Shown: in pieces, positions 35,662 to 43,856 of the stretch
Numbering within the stretch: the stretch's first letter is position 1
How the letters are laid out: the number at the start of each line of letters is the position of its first letter
Virus record (IMG/VR): IMGVR_UViG_3300035670_000082
Location: 1-64,000 of that record
DNA length: 64,000 nucleotides
DNA from: a virus
Direction: 5' to 3' (one strand)
Translations under genes and position numbers: made by a program
The notes under the pieces: model-generated
The model's input: only the letters and a program-made list of their open reading frames with translations
Told to the model about the DNA's origin: nothing
Database searches by the model: none

Positions 35662-36396
35662 TTATTTTGTGAGAGCGGGGACTGTGATGGCTTGTTGTGC
35701 GATTTGTGTGTAGTGGGGGTCTATGTCGTAGCCGATGTATTGGCGTTGGAGTTTGTGTGCGGTGGTGGTGGTTGTTCCGATTCCGTTGAATGGGTCGAGG
35801 ATGATGTCTCCGGGTTGTGTGGTGAGGAGGATGCAGTTTTCGACGAGTTGTGGTGGGAATGGTGCGGGGTGTTGGTTTTGTTTTTGTGGGGGGATGTCCC
35901 AGATTTCGGTGATGTATTTGGGGTGTAGTTGGTTGCGGTATGTGCGTGGTTTGTTTTTGGTGAGCCAGTAGATGTGTTCGGTGTTGGGGAGGAGGTGGTC
36001 GTTTCGGATGTTGGGGGAGTTGTGGCGGTTCCAGATGATGAGTTGGTAGATGTTGGCGTTGGTTTTGTGGATTATTTCGGTTGGGAGGTGGGCTTGGTTG
36101 TTGTGGCGTCGGGGTTTGTGGTTGAGGAAGATTGAGCCGTCTGGTGTGATGATGCGGTGGAGTTGGTTGATTATTTCTATTAGCCATTGTTGGTATTGGT
36201 GTTCTGGCATGTTGTCGTGGTATTGGTTGTAGTTGATGTTGTGTTTTTGCCAGATTTGGTTGCTGTTTTGTGTTTTGCCGCCGTTTATGCCTTTTTTGTT
36301 GTAGGGGGGTGAGGTGATGACGGTGTGGATGCTGTTGTCGGGGAGTTGTTGGAGTGTTTGGGTGGCGTCGTTGACCGTGATTGTGTTGGTTTGCAC
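35662..36396 (-). CDS. DNA methyltransferase (N4-cytosine or N6-adenine type)
   Basis: 244 residues. ITSPPYNKKG at residues 27-36 is motif IV (SPPY) and DPFNGIGTT near 204 is motif I, in the beta-class order. SPPY is commonest in N4-cytosine enzymes but N6-adenine ones have it too. No target domain is obvious. The coding strand is very A/C-rich, giving Asn/Gln/Thr/His excess. Next upstream is a nuclease-like gene, so a modification-restriction pair is possible. Confidence 0.9.
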   Translation of the reverse strand: MQTNTITVNDATQTLQQLPDNSIHTVITSPPYNKKGINGGKTQNSNQIWQKHNINYNQYHDNMPEHQYQQWLIEIINQLHRIITPDGSIFLNHKPRRHNNQAHLPTEIIHKTNANIYQLIIWNRHNSPNIRNDHLLPNTEHIYWLTKNKPRTYRNQLHPKYITEIWDIPPQKQNQHPAPFPPQLVENCILLTTQPGDIILDPFNGIGTTTTTAHKLQRQYIGYDIDPHYTQIAQQAITVPALTK

Positions 36397-36419
36397 GGTT
36401 TGATGTTAGTTGTTTTGGG

Positions 36420-36962
36420 TTATTTGATTTGGAAGATTTCGTTGCCGTGGAGTTGTTGTTCTGTGGCTACTAGGCGGGGTCCGTAGCCGTAGTTGCGTTT
36501 TTGGGCGATTTGGAAGAATTCGTGGCGGTTGATTGCGCCGATTATTTGGAATTGTGTGGTGGTGCTGATGGTTATGGCGGTTTTGGGGGGTCGGTTGCAG
36601 TGGACGAGGATGCAGATTTCGGTGTCGGGTTTCCAGATGCCGTATTTGTTGTGGGCGGGGTCGTTGATGATGAGGTTGCGTTGGGTTGAGGTTTTGATTT
36701 CGGTTTTTTTGTTGTGGATGTGGAGGTCGTTGCCGTTGTCTGCGCCGATGTAGATGTTCCAGTCGGGTTGGACGCCGTAGTAGCGGGCGGCGATGACTTC
36801 TCCGCATTTGCCCATGAGTGCGATGCCTTCTGAGCCGAGGGTTTTTGCGTAGATTTGGTCGTTTACTTTGTGGTTGCGTTTGTTGGCTTGTGCTTGTTTG
36901 ACCCAGGTGACGACGTGGATGAGTTCTTTGGCGGTGAGTGTCATTATTTCTGAGATGGGCAT
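36420..36962 (-). CDS. PD-(D/E)xK nuclease-like protein
   Basis: 180 residues. GEVIAARYYG (Glu 54-55 region), NGNDLHIHNK (Asp 79) and TEIKTS (Glu 88, Lys 90) give the E...D-x8-ExK layout of restriction-type nucleases. N-terminal helical part (LTAKELIHVVTWVKQAQANK). It sits 23 bases upstream of a methyltransferase on the same strand. Either a restriction-like enzyme paired with it or a repair nuclease. Confidence 0.7.
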   Translation of the reverse strand: MPISEIMTLTAKELIHVVTWVKQAQANKRNHKVNDQIYAKTLGSEGIALMGKCGEVIAARYYGVQPDWNIYIGADNGNDLHIHNKKTEIKTSTQRNLIINDPAHNKYGIWKPDTEICILVHCNRPPKTAITISTTTQFQIIGAINRHEFFQIAQKRNYGYGPRLVATEQQLHGNEIFQIK

Positions 36963-36969
36963 GTTTGTT

Positions 36970-37329
36970 TTATTTAATGACGGCTGGGGCTTTGGGTTTT
37001 TGTTGTTTGGGGACGGGTCGGTAGATGTCTTTGTTGATTTCTTGTGATGGGTATCTGCGTTCTACGTCGTAGATTGCGCCGATTCCTTTTTCGGTTATGT
37101 GGTAGCGGGGTGTTTTGGGGTTGGTGTTGTCTTTGGTGAGGAAGTTTTGTTGGACGAGCCGTTTGAGGGTTTCTCGGATTCGTTTGGTTTGTATGCGTCC
37201 TGCTTGGAAGGTGTGATAGTCCTTGTCTGTAAACCATTCCCGCCCTTTCCAGTGTGCCATCATGCGGGCGTAGCAGAGGATGACGTAGGCGTTGCTTCGG
37301 CGGGTGTATTGGGTGCGTATGTTGTTCAC
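36970..37329 (-). CDS. Winged-helix DNA-binding protein
   Basis: 119 residues. RIQTKRIRETLKRLVQQNFL, then TKDNTNPKTPRYHITEKGIG fits a winged helix (recognition helix and wing), as in PadR/MarR-type regulators. Upstream part is basic. First gene of the minus-strand trio with the nuclease-like protein and the methyltransferase, and so a possible regulator of them. Confidence 0.75.
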   Translation of the reverse strand: MNNIRTQYTRRSNAYVILCYARMMAHWKGREWFTDKDYHTFQAGRIQTKRIRETLKRLVQQNFLTKDNTNPKTPRYHITEKGIGAIYDVERRYPSQEINKDIYRPVPKQQKPKAPAVIK

Positions 37330-37352
37330 TGTTTTGAGTCTATTGTGTGGGT

Positions 37353-37880
37353 ATGGAAAATCACATTTTTTGGGGTTCTGGTCGGGTTGGGGTTTCGTGG
37401 AATGATGCGGCTGTGGTTGCGGTTGACCGTATTTTTGGTGGTTTGAGCAGTGACAAATTGATGGTGCGGTCGGTTGGGGATTTGCGCGCGTTTTTGGATG
37501 CTGCTATCGGTCTCGATTTTGAGGAGCAGTCGCGTAGCGGGGAGGCTCGGTTGGCTTCGTGGCGTGATATCGGTCGTGCTGGTGTGATGTTGGCGTCGGT
37601 TCTTGGGTATGAGTTGGATGCTGATGTGGTGACGAAGACGCTGGTTCGTAAGCAGACGGATTACGGGCATGAGAATATTCGTAGGTTTGGTGAGCGCGGG
37701 TTGTTTGTTCGTTTGCATGACAAGGTGGCGCGTTTGGAGAATTTGTTGGCGCGGGATGCGTCTCCGCAGAATGAGTCGTTGGCTGACAATCTTTTGGATG
37801 TGGTTGGTTATTGTGCTATCGGCTGTATGTGGGTTGGTGGAGTGTTTTTGCTACCTTTGGCGTATGCCGAAGCATCATAA
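37353..37880 (+). CDS. DUF1599 (nucleotide modification associated domain) protein
   Basis: About 176 residues. VRKQTDYGHENIRRFGERGL, then FVRLHDKVARLENL and NESLADNLLDVVGYCAI are the core motifs of PF07659 (DUF1599), found with DNA-base modification genes in phages. The N-terminal half (WNDAAVVAVDRIFGGLSSDK) is unassigned. TATTGT lies 6 nt before the ATG. Confidence 0.85.
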   Translation: MENHIFWGSGRVGVSWNDAAVVAVDRIFGGLSSDKLMVRSVGDLRAFLDAAIGLDFEEQSRSGEARLASWRDIGRAGVMLASVLGYELDADVVTKTLVRKQTDYGHENIRRFGERGLFVRLHDKVARLENLLARDASPQNESLADNLLDVVGYCAIGCMWVGGVFLLPLAYAEAS

Positions 37881-38133
37881 GCGTCGTTCTGTGCAACGCG
37901 GGTCTCGCGATGTCGCGTCTAGGGAAATCAGGTTGTCTGGTTCGGGGTTGGTGCCGAAGGGTTTTACGCCGTGGGTGGTGAGGGATGCTCGGACGGAGCA
38001 GGATGTGTTGGATTTTTTGGGGGAGGCTGCTGAGGCTGGTGACCCTGATGCCGAGTTTTTGTTGGGGTTGTTGGAGAGGGTTTCGGTGAATGATTTAATT
38101 GTGGAGGGTGCTATTCGTTTAGAGCGTGGTTGA
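37864..38133 (+). CDS. Hypothetical protein, 89 residues
   Basis: ATG 37864 overlaps the DUF1599 gene. Basic N-terminus (PKHHKRRSVQRGSRDVASRE), then acidic helices (EQDVLDFLGEAAEAGDPDAE). No family is recognised. It precedes the large multidomain gene. Confidence 0.7.
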   Translation: MPKHHKRRSVQRGSRDVASREIRLSGSGLVPKGFTPWVVRDARTEQDVLDFLGEAAEAGDPDAEFLLGLLERVSVNDLIVEGAIRLERG

Positions 38134-38149
38134 TGGTTCGTAGTAAAAT

Positions 38150-40621
38150 ATGGGGGTGTCTGGTCTTTATGTAAAAGTTCTTGGAACCCCTATTGGTGGG
38201 ATGTCCGAGGTCGATGGTGATGGGGACGGGTTTGTTAGCGGTCCGGGCGGTGACAAGTACCCCGCGCCGATAAAAAAGGCTGTTGATGGGCTTAACGAAA
38301 TCCTTGTTCCTGCCAGCAATTTTGCTGAAGCAAACAAAAAGAACCGACCTTGGGCGCCTTTACTGAGGGACGGGTGGACTCCCGAATTGCGCAAACAAAT
38401 GGACGATGCGATTGATTTTGAGAAACGGTTAGCACCGATAGCCGTCGCGTGGCTGAATAAATACGGAGACAATCCCAACGCACACAGTGTCATTGTGGCA
38501 CTGTTCGACGGTGCACACAGCGTAATTGGGAACAGAGACGACCCGGATGGCAAAAAGTATTTTGAAGAATTACTGAAAAACCTTGGTGACGATGCAAACT
38601 CTAAAGAATCTCAAGATTTGTTGAAGTTCGTCAGGGATAACGGCGTTCCGGTAATGGCGCGCCACGCGAAAGTGAAAAAATGGAGCGATGATTACGTTAA
38701 TCATGTAATTGAAGCGCTTAAACAAAACGGCGTGAAAGAAACACATCCGTTTTACAAAACGATGTTGGAGTACAAAAAATACGAAAATTCTCCCGCGCAT
38801 TATCCAAACCCGATTGGCAGATGGTTGGGTCACAGCCTTATGGGGCTGGAGAAGAGCGGGAAAATTATTCAGTTCATGGCTGATGTGAAACGCGATGGCG
38901 CAGTCCCCGACGCAGATGAAGTTGCCAAAAAACTTGTAGAGAACAAAAATCGCCGAATTGGTATTGCCATATCTGAGGGTGGTCTGGAAAAGGTTTTGTC
39001 TGATGGGAAATACAAAAATTTGTTTGAAAATAATGGGCGGAATGCGTTCATTGATGCGTGGAAACTAGAGCGTAGGGATTCGCAAGAACGAAACAAATTA
39101 AGGAAGCAGATGGAGTTTCGTGCAGTTGCCGAACAGATGCTTTTTGGAATCCCTGTTGCTGGAAGCAAAAAATCTGCTCGTCCGGTGTACGGATTTTTTT
39201 TCGAGGATGGTGTTGAACAGATTGGCGTTAATGGTGGAACATATGGTCGTTTGACAATGGTTATGAAACGCGGTGTGGAAGAGCGTTCAACGATGACTGC
39301 CGGTGATTCGATTGCAGGACAATTTATGGGTGTTTCGCCACTAAATGACCCCAAGGGGATAGGTGTGCAGGGTGGCTGGGCGGGGACAGTGAATGACCAA
39401 AAGCCAGACTATTCGTCTTACAATAATCGATACTTCGAGGCTCAGATATTTGGCGGTGTAAAGATTGAAGATATCGCCTATATCGCTGTTCCTTTTAATT
39501 ATAAGTTCGCGAATAAAGATGTTCAGAAACGGTTGGCTGAGTTGGGTGTTCCTATTCAGATTTTGCCAAGAGAAGGTAAATTTGTTGAACCGGGCGACCT
39601 TCAAGGCAAATCCGATAAGCGAGAGTCTGGTGTACTGATTGCCGTTTCTGGTGAAGCAAGATTGTTTGAGGTTGACAAAGATGTCGGCTATCTGCTCGTG
39701 AATGGAGAAAGAATAGATGTTCCGAGTGTTTCAGCCGTGTTGAAATTCGGGTACTGGGATTTGGTTGATTCGGGAGAAAATGATAAAAAGAATTTGGCGG
39801 TGAAGGTTCTCGGTACGCCTATTGGCGGTATGTCTGAGATTGACGGCGACGGGGACGGGTTTGTTAGCGGTCCTGGTGGCGACAAATATCCTGCGCCACT
39901 AAAGCGGCAAATACGAGACTTAACTAAAGATTTGGCATCGCTATTTGGTAAAAGCAAAGATGAATTCGAAAAGTCTGAAGCAGGCAGAGAGTACAAACAA
40001 AGGCTCGAGAAAGTGCCAAAAGGTGTTGGTCGGGATGTTCAGTTGGAAATGATTGCCGAAAAACAGGGATTCGATAAACCACCAAAGGTTGTCTCTGCGG
40101 ATGAGATAGAGCGTCTCCGTAAAGAAGGTTGGATTATTGCATATAGAGGATTAAGTACAGCCATGGTTGAGGGTGAAGATGGGAAAGGAACTGTCATAAA
40201 AGCGAAACAAATGGCTGACGATTTCAGAAGCGGTCAATATTTTGCGGGCATGGGGGTGCACGGCAACGGCATTAACTTTGCGCTAGATAGAGAAACTGCC
40301 GATATTTATGCTCAAGGGTTTTACGAAGACGGTGGCGAAGTGCTCGTTGTGGCAATTCCGCCAGACGCATTGATGTCTATCGAGGAAATGAAAAAAACAG
40401 TCGCCGAACATCGCGCGCGTATAGGGCGTGGGGAAACAAATTTTTATGGTGATGACGATATAAGCCGTTCTTTGGCGGCGAGAGGTGTCAAGGGCACTAG
40501 GTTGAATGTTCTTGTTTCCAATGGTTGGGTCAGTGAAGTTGCTGAAGATAGTGATGCCGAACCAAATGTGGTTGTTGTTTACGATAGGTCAATGCTGGCA
40601 GTGCAGGAGAGGTCCAAATGA
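38150..40621 (+). CDS. Multidomain protein with DGDGDG modules and ADP-ribosyltransferase-like domain
   Basis: 823 residues. A repeated module VKVLGTPIGGM...DGDGDGFVSGPGGDKYPAP occurs at about 8-39 and 551-585, with an Asp/Gly run like a calcium-binding loop. Between them is a helical stretch and a segment YNNRYFEAQIFGGVKIEDIA that recalls DUF3626. After the second module, IAYRGLS (about 662), YFAGMGVHGNGINFALDRET and EVLVVAIPP fit an ADP-ribosyltransferase fold. Virion-injected ADP-ribosyltransferases are known in other phages. Ends overlap the next gene (ATGA). Confidence 0.8.
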   Translation: MGVSGLYVKVLGTPIGGMSEVDGDGDGFVSGPGGDKYPAPIKKAVDGLNEILVPASNFAEANKKNRPWAPLLRDGWTPELRKQMDDAIDFEKRLAPIAVAWLNKYGDNPNAHSVIVALFDGAHSVIGNRDDPDGKKYFEELLKNLGDDANSKESQDLLKFVRDNGVPVMARHAKVKKWSDDYVNHVIEALKQNGVKETHPFYKTMLEYKKYENSPAHYPNPIGRWLGHSLMGLEKSGKIIQFMADVKRDGAVPDADEVAKKLVENKNRRIGIAISEGGLEKVLSDGKYKNLFENNGRNAFIDAWKLERRDSQERNKLRKQMEFRAVAEQMLFGIPVAGSKKSARPVYGFFFEDGVEQIGVNGGTYGRLTMVMKRGVEERSTMTAGDSIAGQFMGVSPLNDPKGIGVQGGWAGTVNDQKPDYSSYNNRYFEAQIFGGVKIEDIAYIAVPFNYKFANKDVQKRLAELGVPIQILPREGKFVEPGDLQGKSDKRESGVLIAVSGEARLFEVDKDVGYLLVNGERIDVPSVSAVLKFGYWDLVDSGENDKKNLAVKVLGTPIGGMSEIDGDGDGFVSGPGGDKYPAPLKRQIRDLTKDLASLFGKSKDEFEKSEAGREYKQRLEKVPKGVGRDVQLEMIAEKQGFDKPPKVVSADEIERLRKEGWIIAYRGLSTAMVEGEDGKGTVIKAKQMADDFRSGQYFAGMGVHGNGINFALDRETADIYAQGFYEDGGEVLVVAIPPDALMSIEEMKKTVAEHRARIGRGETNFYGDDDISRSLAARGVKGTRLNVLVSNGWVSEVAEDSDAEPNVVVVYDRSMLAVQERSK

Positions 40622-42993
40622 TTTCAGTTATGTCAATACAGGAATCTAGGGACTTGGCTAAAGCCGTACAGGTTTTGACTCCGAAACAGAAGGCTGATTT
40701 TTACTACTACACATTGGTGGAAAACGAAGAACCGAAAAAAGTAATGAAAAGAATCAAAAATGGTGCTGAACAATCAACAGAAGTCAAACATCACGGAGAG
40801 TTTATTGTAAAAGTTCTCGGTACCCCTATCGGTGGTGTCGCAGATTTCGATGGTGACGGCGACGGGTTCAGGACTGGTCCCGGCGGAGAGGACAATATCC
40901 CCTACACGCCACCTGTTGACGAATTGGTTTCCTTGTTTAAAAAAGTTTTCAACAAGGTCAGAAACCTCCGCTCTGACGAATCGGCAACAGTGAATAAACT
41001 CGAATCCCGCACACCAAGCAATGAGCAACAGCGTTCGCTAAAAGCAGCACAGAACATACTCAAGGCACACGCCGAAATCTATGAGCGGTACACCAACAAG
41101 TTTGGCGATTTGACCAAAAACGAGAACGCCGTAAAAGCACTCAAATCTGTTTATCCAAATTTGGGTGATTCTGAACGCGCATTGGAAGATGGGGAAATCG
41201 CGAGAGCATTCGATAATGAGCCTCCCACACCAGCGGATATGGGCTTATTTTTGACCCTGCTCCGAAGGGGCGAGGAGCGCCCAGATGTTGCCTCGTTGCT
41301 TCGCGGTATCTCTCGCCGAGGAGACAGAAATGCGGCGGTCAAATACGACGGTGTGGCGGGAATAATTTCCGACGGCATAAAAAGCATCAAGGATGACCAA
41401 CAGCGCCCAATGATGTATTCGTATTTGGATTTCCCGCCAGACCTTTCAGTTGACGGAGCGGACATTTCCAACATGAATAAACGGTTGTGGGGAATTGAAA
41501 GGGAATTCCTGCTTCCATTGGAGCAGTTAGGGATGTCGGACGACCAACTTGACTATCTCTATGGTGCGTATGTTGCCGACCACGAGTTTGTGCACGCAGA
41601 ACATTACTACACTTGGCTCACATCCCAAAAATTTGTTATCGAACCCAAAACCAAGTCCGATGTCGCACGAAATCTTTTGATTTTGCAGAATCTGCAAAAG
41701 GAAGCAACCGTTGGTGCAAAAAATCCTAATTTCAACATAACCGACGCGGACATCAAAGAGATGGAGGAATTCATTGCTCAGGGCATAGGTGTCGTCAAGG
41801 AAGCCATGAAAAAATTGCCCGATGAGGCGATGCCGGCATTTAATGTTCCGAGCATCAGGGATGTTTTGAACGGCGATTTGCTTGACAAATATGGACGCGA
41901 AAATATACCTGATGACATTTTGTGGATTATGGCGGCGAACAGGTTGGTTACACACTTTATTTCCAACGATGCTTATGGAAATGCTTTTGTTAACAAAAAC
42001 GGTGACCGCGACAGTATCTTGGGGGTTATTAGAGACCCGAATAGTTATCAGTGGTCGTTGTGGTTTGACAATATTAATAGAAATATGATGTCTTTGATTT
42101 TTGGTGACAGAGGTAGGCGCATGGTGCGCACGTCCCCGTATGCCGGAGTCAATTTTTCTGAATGGGTTGCCGAACAGCGAGCGGCAGATAAAATCGGTTT
42201 GACGCCACCTCATGAAGAACTTGTTGATGCTTGGAGAAAAATGTCGTCGTGGATTGAAAAGAAGGAAGCCAAACGAGACAATGTTCATGAGCACTCTGGT
42301 TTGTCTTTCAGTAAAACTGGTGCAATTGAAATTTCGTTGTGTTCTGGTTTGGCTAGTGCGACACCGAGGAAAGAAAACAAAAATCAGCAATATTCTGTGG
42401 ATGAAACCAAAGAATCGAAAGTTTTGCTTGACGCGATAGCAAGTTTGGTTAGGCGTGTCTATAGAAGAGGAAAGAGAATCGCAAAGAAATTGAAGCGAAA
42501 GACGGGAGATGATATGTCTGTTTACAACCAAAGGGTTGCCGAGTTCTATCTTGTCCAATCGAATGCTGTCGATATTAAGGGTGAGTCCCCTTACACGAAC
42601 AATGCTTTGCGTGAAAGAATCAAGGCACGGGTGATGGCTGGAAGCGAAGGTGGCAGACCTGGGCAGTGGTCTGCTCGTAAAGCACAGTTGGTAGCCGTCA
42701 GATACCGTAAGGCTGGCGGTGGGTACAAGAAGGGTAAGTCGCCGAACAAGAAGCAACGCTCGTTGAAGAAGTGGACGCGTGAGAAGTGGCGTACTTCTGA
42801 CGGCAAACCAGCGTTGCGTGGAGGCAAAATGCGCAGGTATCTGCCCGATAAGGTGTGGGGTCGTTTGACGCCTGCGCAGAGAGCGGCGACTAACCGCAAA
42901 AAGATTGAGGGCGACAAGAGGGGGCGACAGTTTGTGGCGAACACTACGATTGCTGAGCGGAGGGCTGCGAGTTACCGCAACAGGAAAAAGTGA
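40618..42993 (+). CDS. Multidomain protein with DGDGDG module, HExxH motif and DUF5872-like C-terminus
   Basis: 791 residues. The module FIVKVLGTPIGGVADFDGDG is at about 62-84. A long helical region follows with ADHEFVHAEHYYT (HExxH at about 322), suggesting zinc-protease ancestry. The last 120 residues (GGRPGQWSARKAQLVAVRYR, YKKGKSPNKKQRSLKKWTRE, WGRLTPAQRAATNRKKIEGD) are a basic DUF5872-like domain also seen in giant-virus and phage proteins. It shares the module with the upstream and 55360 genes. Likely a virion or injected protein. Confidence 0.8.
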   Translation: MISVMSIQESRDLAKAVQVLTPKQKADFYYYTLVENEEPKKVMKRIKNGAEQSTEVKHHGEFIVKVLGTPIGGVADFDGDGDGFRTGPGGEDNIPYTPPVDELVSLFKKVFNKVRNLRSDESATVNKLESRTPSNEQQRSLKAAQNILKAHAEIYERYTNKFGDLTKNENAVKALKSVYPNLGDSERALEDGEIARAFDNEPPTPADMGLFLTLLRRGEERPDVASLLRGISRRGDRNAAVKYDGVAGIISDGIKSIKDDQQRPMMYSYLDFPPDLSVDGADISNMNKRLWGIEREFLLPLEQLGMSDDQLDYLYGAYVADHEFVHAEHYYTWLTSQKFVIEPKTKSDVARNLLILQNLQKEATVGAKNPNFNITDADIKEMEEFIAQGIGVVKEAMKKLPDEAMPAFNVPSIRDVLNGDLLDKYGRENIPDDILWIMAANRLVTHFISNDAYGNAFVNKNGDRDSILGVIRDPNSYQWSLWFDNINRNMMSLIFGDRGRRMVRTSPYAGVNFSEWVAEQRAADKIGLTPPHEELVDAWRKMSSWIEKKEAKRDNVHEHSGLSFSKTGAIEISLCSGLASATPRKENKNQQYSVDETKESKVLLDAIASLVRRVYRRGKRIAKKLKRKTGDDMSVYNQRVAEFYLVQSNAVDIKGESPYTNNALRERIKARVMAGSEGGRPGQWSARKAQLVAVRYRKAGGGYKKGKSPNKKQRSLKKWTREKWRTSDGKPALRGGKMRRYLPDKVWGRLTPAQRAATNRKKIEGDKRGRQFVANTTIAERRAASYRNRKK

Positions 42994-43433
42994 TTAATAA
43001 AAAATCCGCTCCACAAAAAACAGTTAAAAATATTGAGCGTGTCGGAAGTTGGGGTGGGGTGGAGTATCACCATACACTCGAATGTGGACATGTGGAGATA
43101 CGAAAACGCCCTGCGAGAACGGAGCAGATTGCGTGCACTTGGTGTGTCGTCGCTTCCGAAACGGGGAGGCAGTTGCGGACGCTAACCGTTGTTCCGCCCC
43201 CTGTCACTGAAGAATTATGGGATTTCTATGACCAAGATATTGTTGATGAGGTCGGTATCGCCCGTATGCAGTCGGCGCTTGCCAGTGCTTTCGGATGCCC
43301 TAATGAAAGCGTTGAAATTGTGTCATCTGTTGACGACGATGGTCGGTTGGTTGTCAACTATGCGACGGTGTTGCTGGGTTACGACCAAATAAAACAAATT
43401 GTGGCTGGTCGTCAGAATACTGTTGACATTTGA
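42990..43433 (+). CDS. Hypothetical zinc-binding protein, 147 residues
   Basis: GTG start overlaps the upstream stop. EYHHTLECGHVEIRK and CTWCVVA give Cys/His ligands for one zinc. The C-terminal half (VDEVGIARMQSALASAFGCP, then VNYATVLLGYDQIKQI) is alpha/beta. This kind of protein is frequent in actinobacteriophages. Function unknown. Confidence 0.75.
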   Translation: MINKKSAPQKTVKNIERVGSWGGVEYHHTLECGHVEIRKRPARTEQIACTWCVVASETGRQLRTLTVVPPPVTEELWDFYDQDIVDEVGIARMQSALASAFGCPNESVEIVSSVDDDGRLVVNYATVLLGYDQIKQIVAGRQNTVDI

Positions 43434-43460
43434 GCGCTGTAGGCAATACGATATTGCCCC
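43423..43460 (+). promoter_or_regulatory. Promoter of the second WhiB gene
   Basis: TTGACA (43423-43428), 18 bp, TACGAT (43447-43452), then 8 nt to the ATG. The -35 overlaps the end of the upstream gene. Confidence 0.8.
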
Positions 43461-43853
43461 ATGACGACAGAACTCACCAACAGTTACTATTTGCCGTTCG
43501 ACACCTCACTCGCTGCCTGTCGAGGTAGTGCGGAAATCAGTCTGTTCTATCCAAAAGGTGAGTCATCTGCTCATGTCCGTTCAAGGGAACAGAAGAAAGC
43601 GATTTCTATTTGCATGGGTTGTGAAGTTCGTGAACCTTGTGCGGAGTATGCAATCAAAAACGAGTCATTCGGCATTTGGGGTGGCATGACGGAATCGGAA
43701 CGCGAGTATCACCGCATCGAGCGAAACATCGCGCTGCCTCAGGGAACCGTTTCGGATGTTGCGAAACGAACACGGAGACTTTACAACGACAAGGAGAGCA
43801 AACGACGCAAACGGCAGGCGCTCGCTCTTCAGAACAAAGAGGAAACCAAGTAG
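43461..43853 (+). CDS. WhiB-like iron-sulfur regulator
   Basis: 130 residues. AACRGSAEISLFYP (first Cys at 19), then AISICMGCEVREPCAEYAIK (three Cys in CxxC-x5-C), then the turn SFGIWGGMTESER, and a basic C-terminal DNA-binding tail (TRRLYNDKESKRRKRQ). The layout is complete for WhiB. It may redirect host sigma-dependent transcription, as shown for phage WhiB TM4. It precedes the primase-helicase by 3 bases. Confidence 0.95.
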   Translation: MTTELTNSYYLPFDTSLAACRGSAEISLFYPKGESSAHVRSREQKKAISICMGCEVREPCAEYAIKNESFGIWGGMTESEREYHRIERNIALPQGTVSDVAKRTRRLYNDKESKRRKRQALALQNKEETK

Positions 43854-43856
43854 CCG

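Noticed and set aside
41527-42756. Minus-strand 409-codon frame inside the 40618 gene
   Set aside because: It is the complement of a gene with clear domains, has no ribosome binding site and lacks any recognisable motif.
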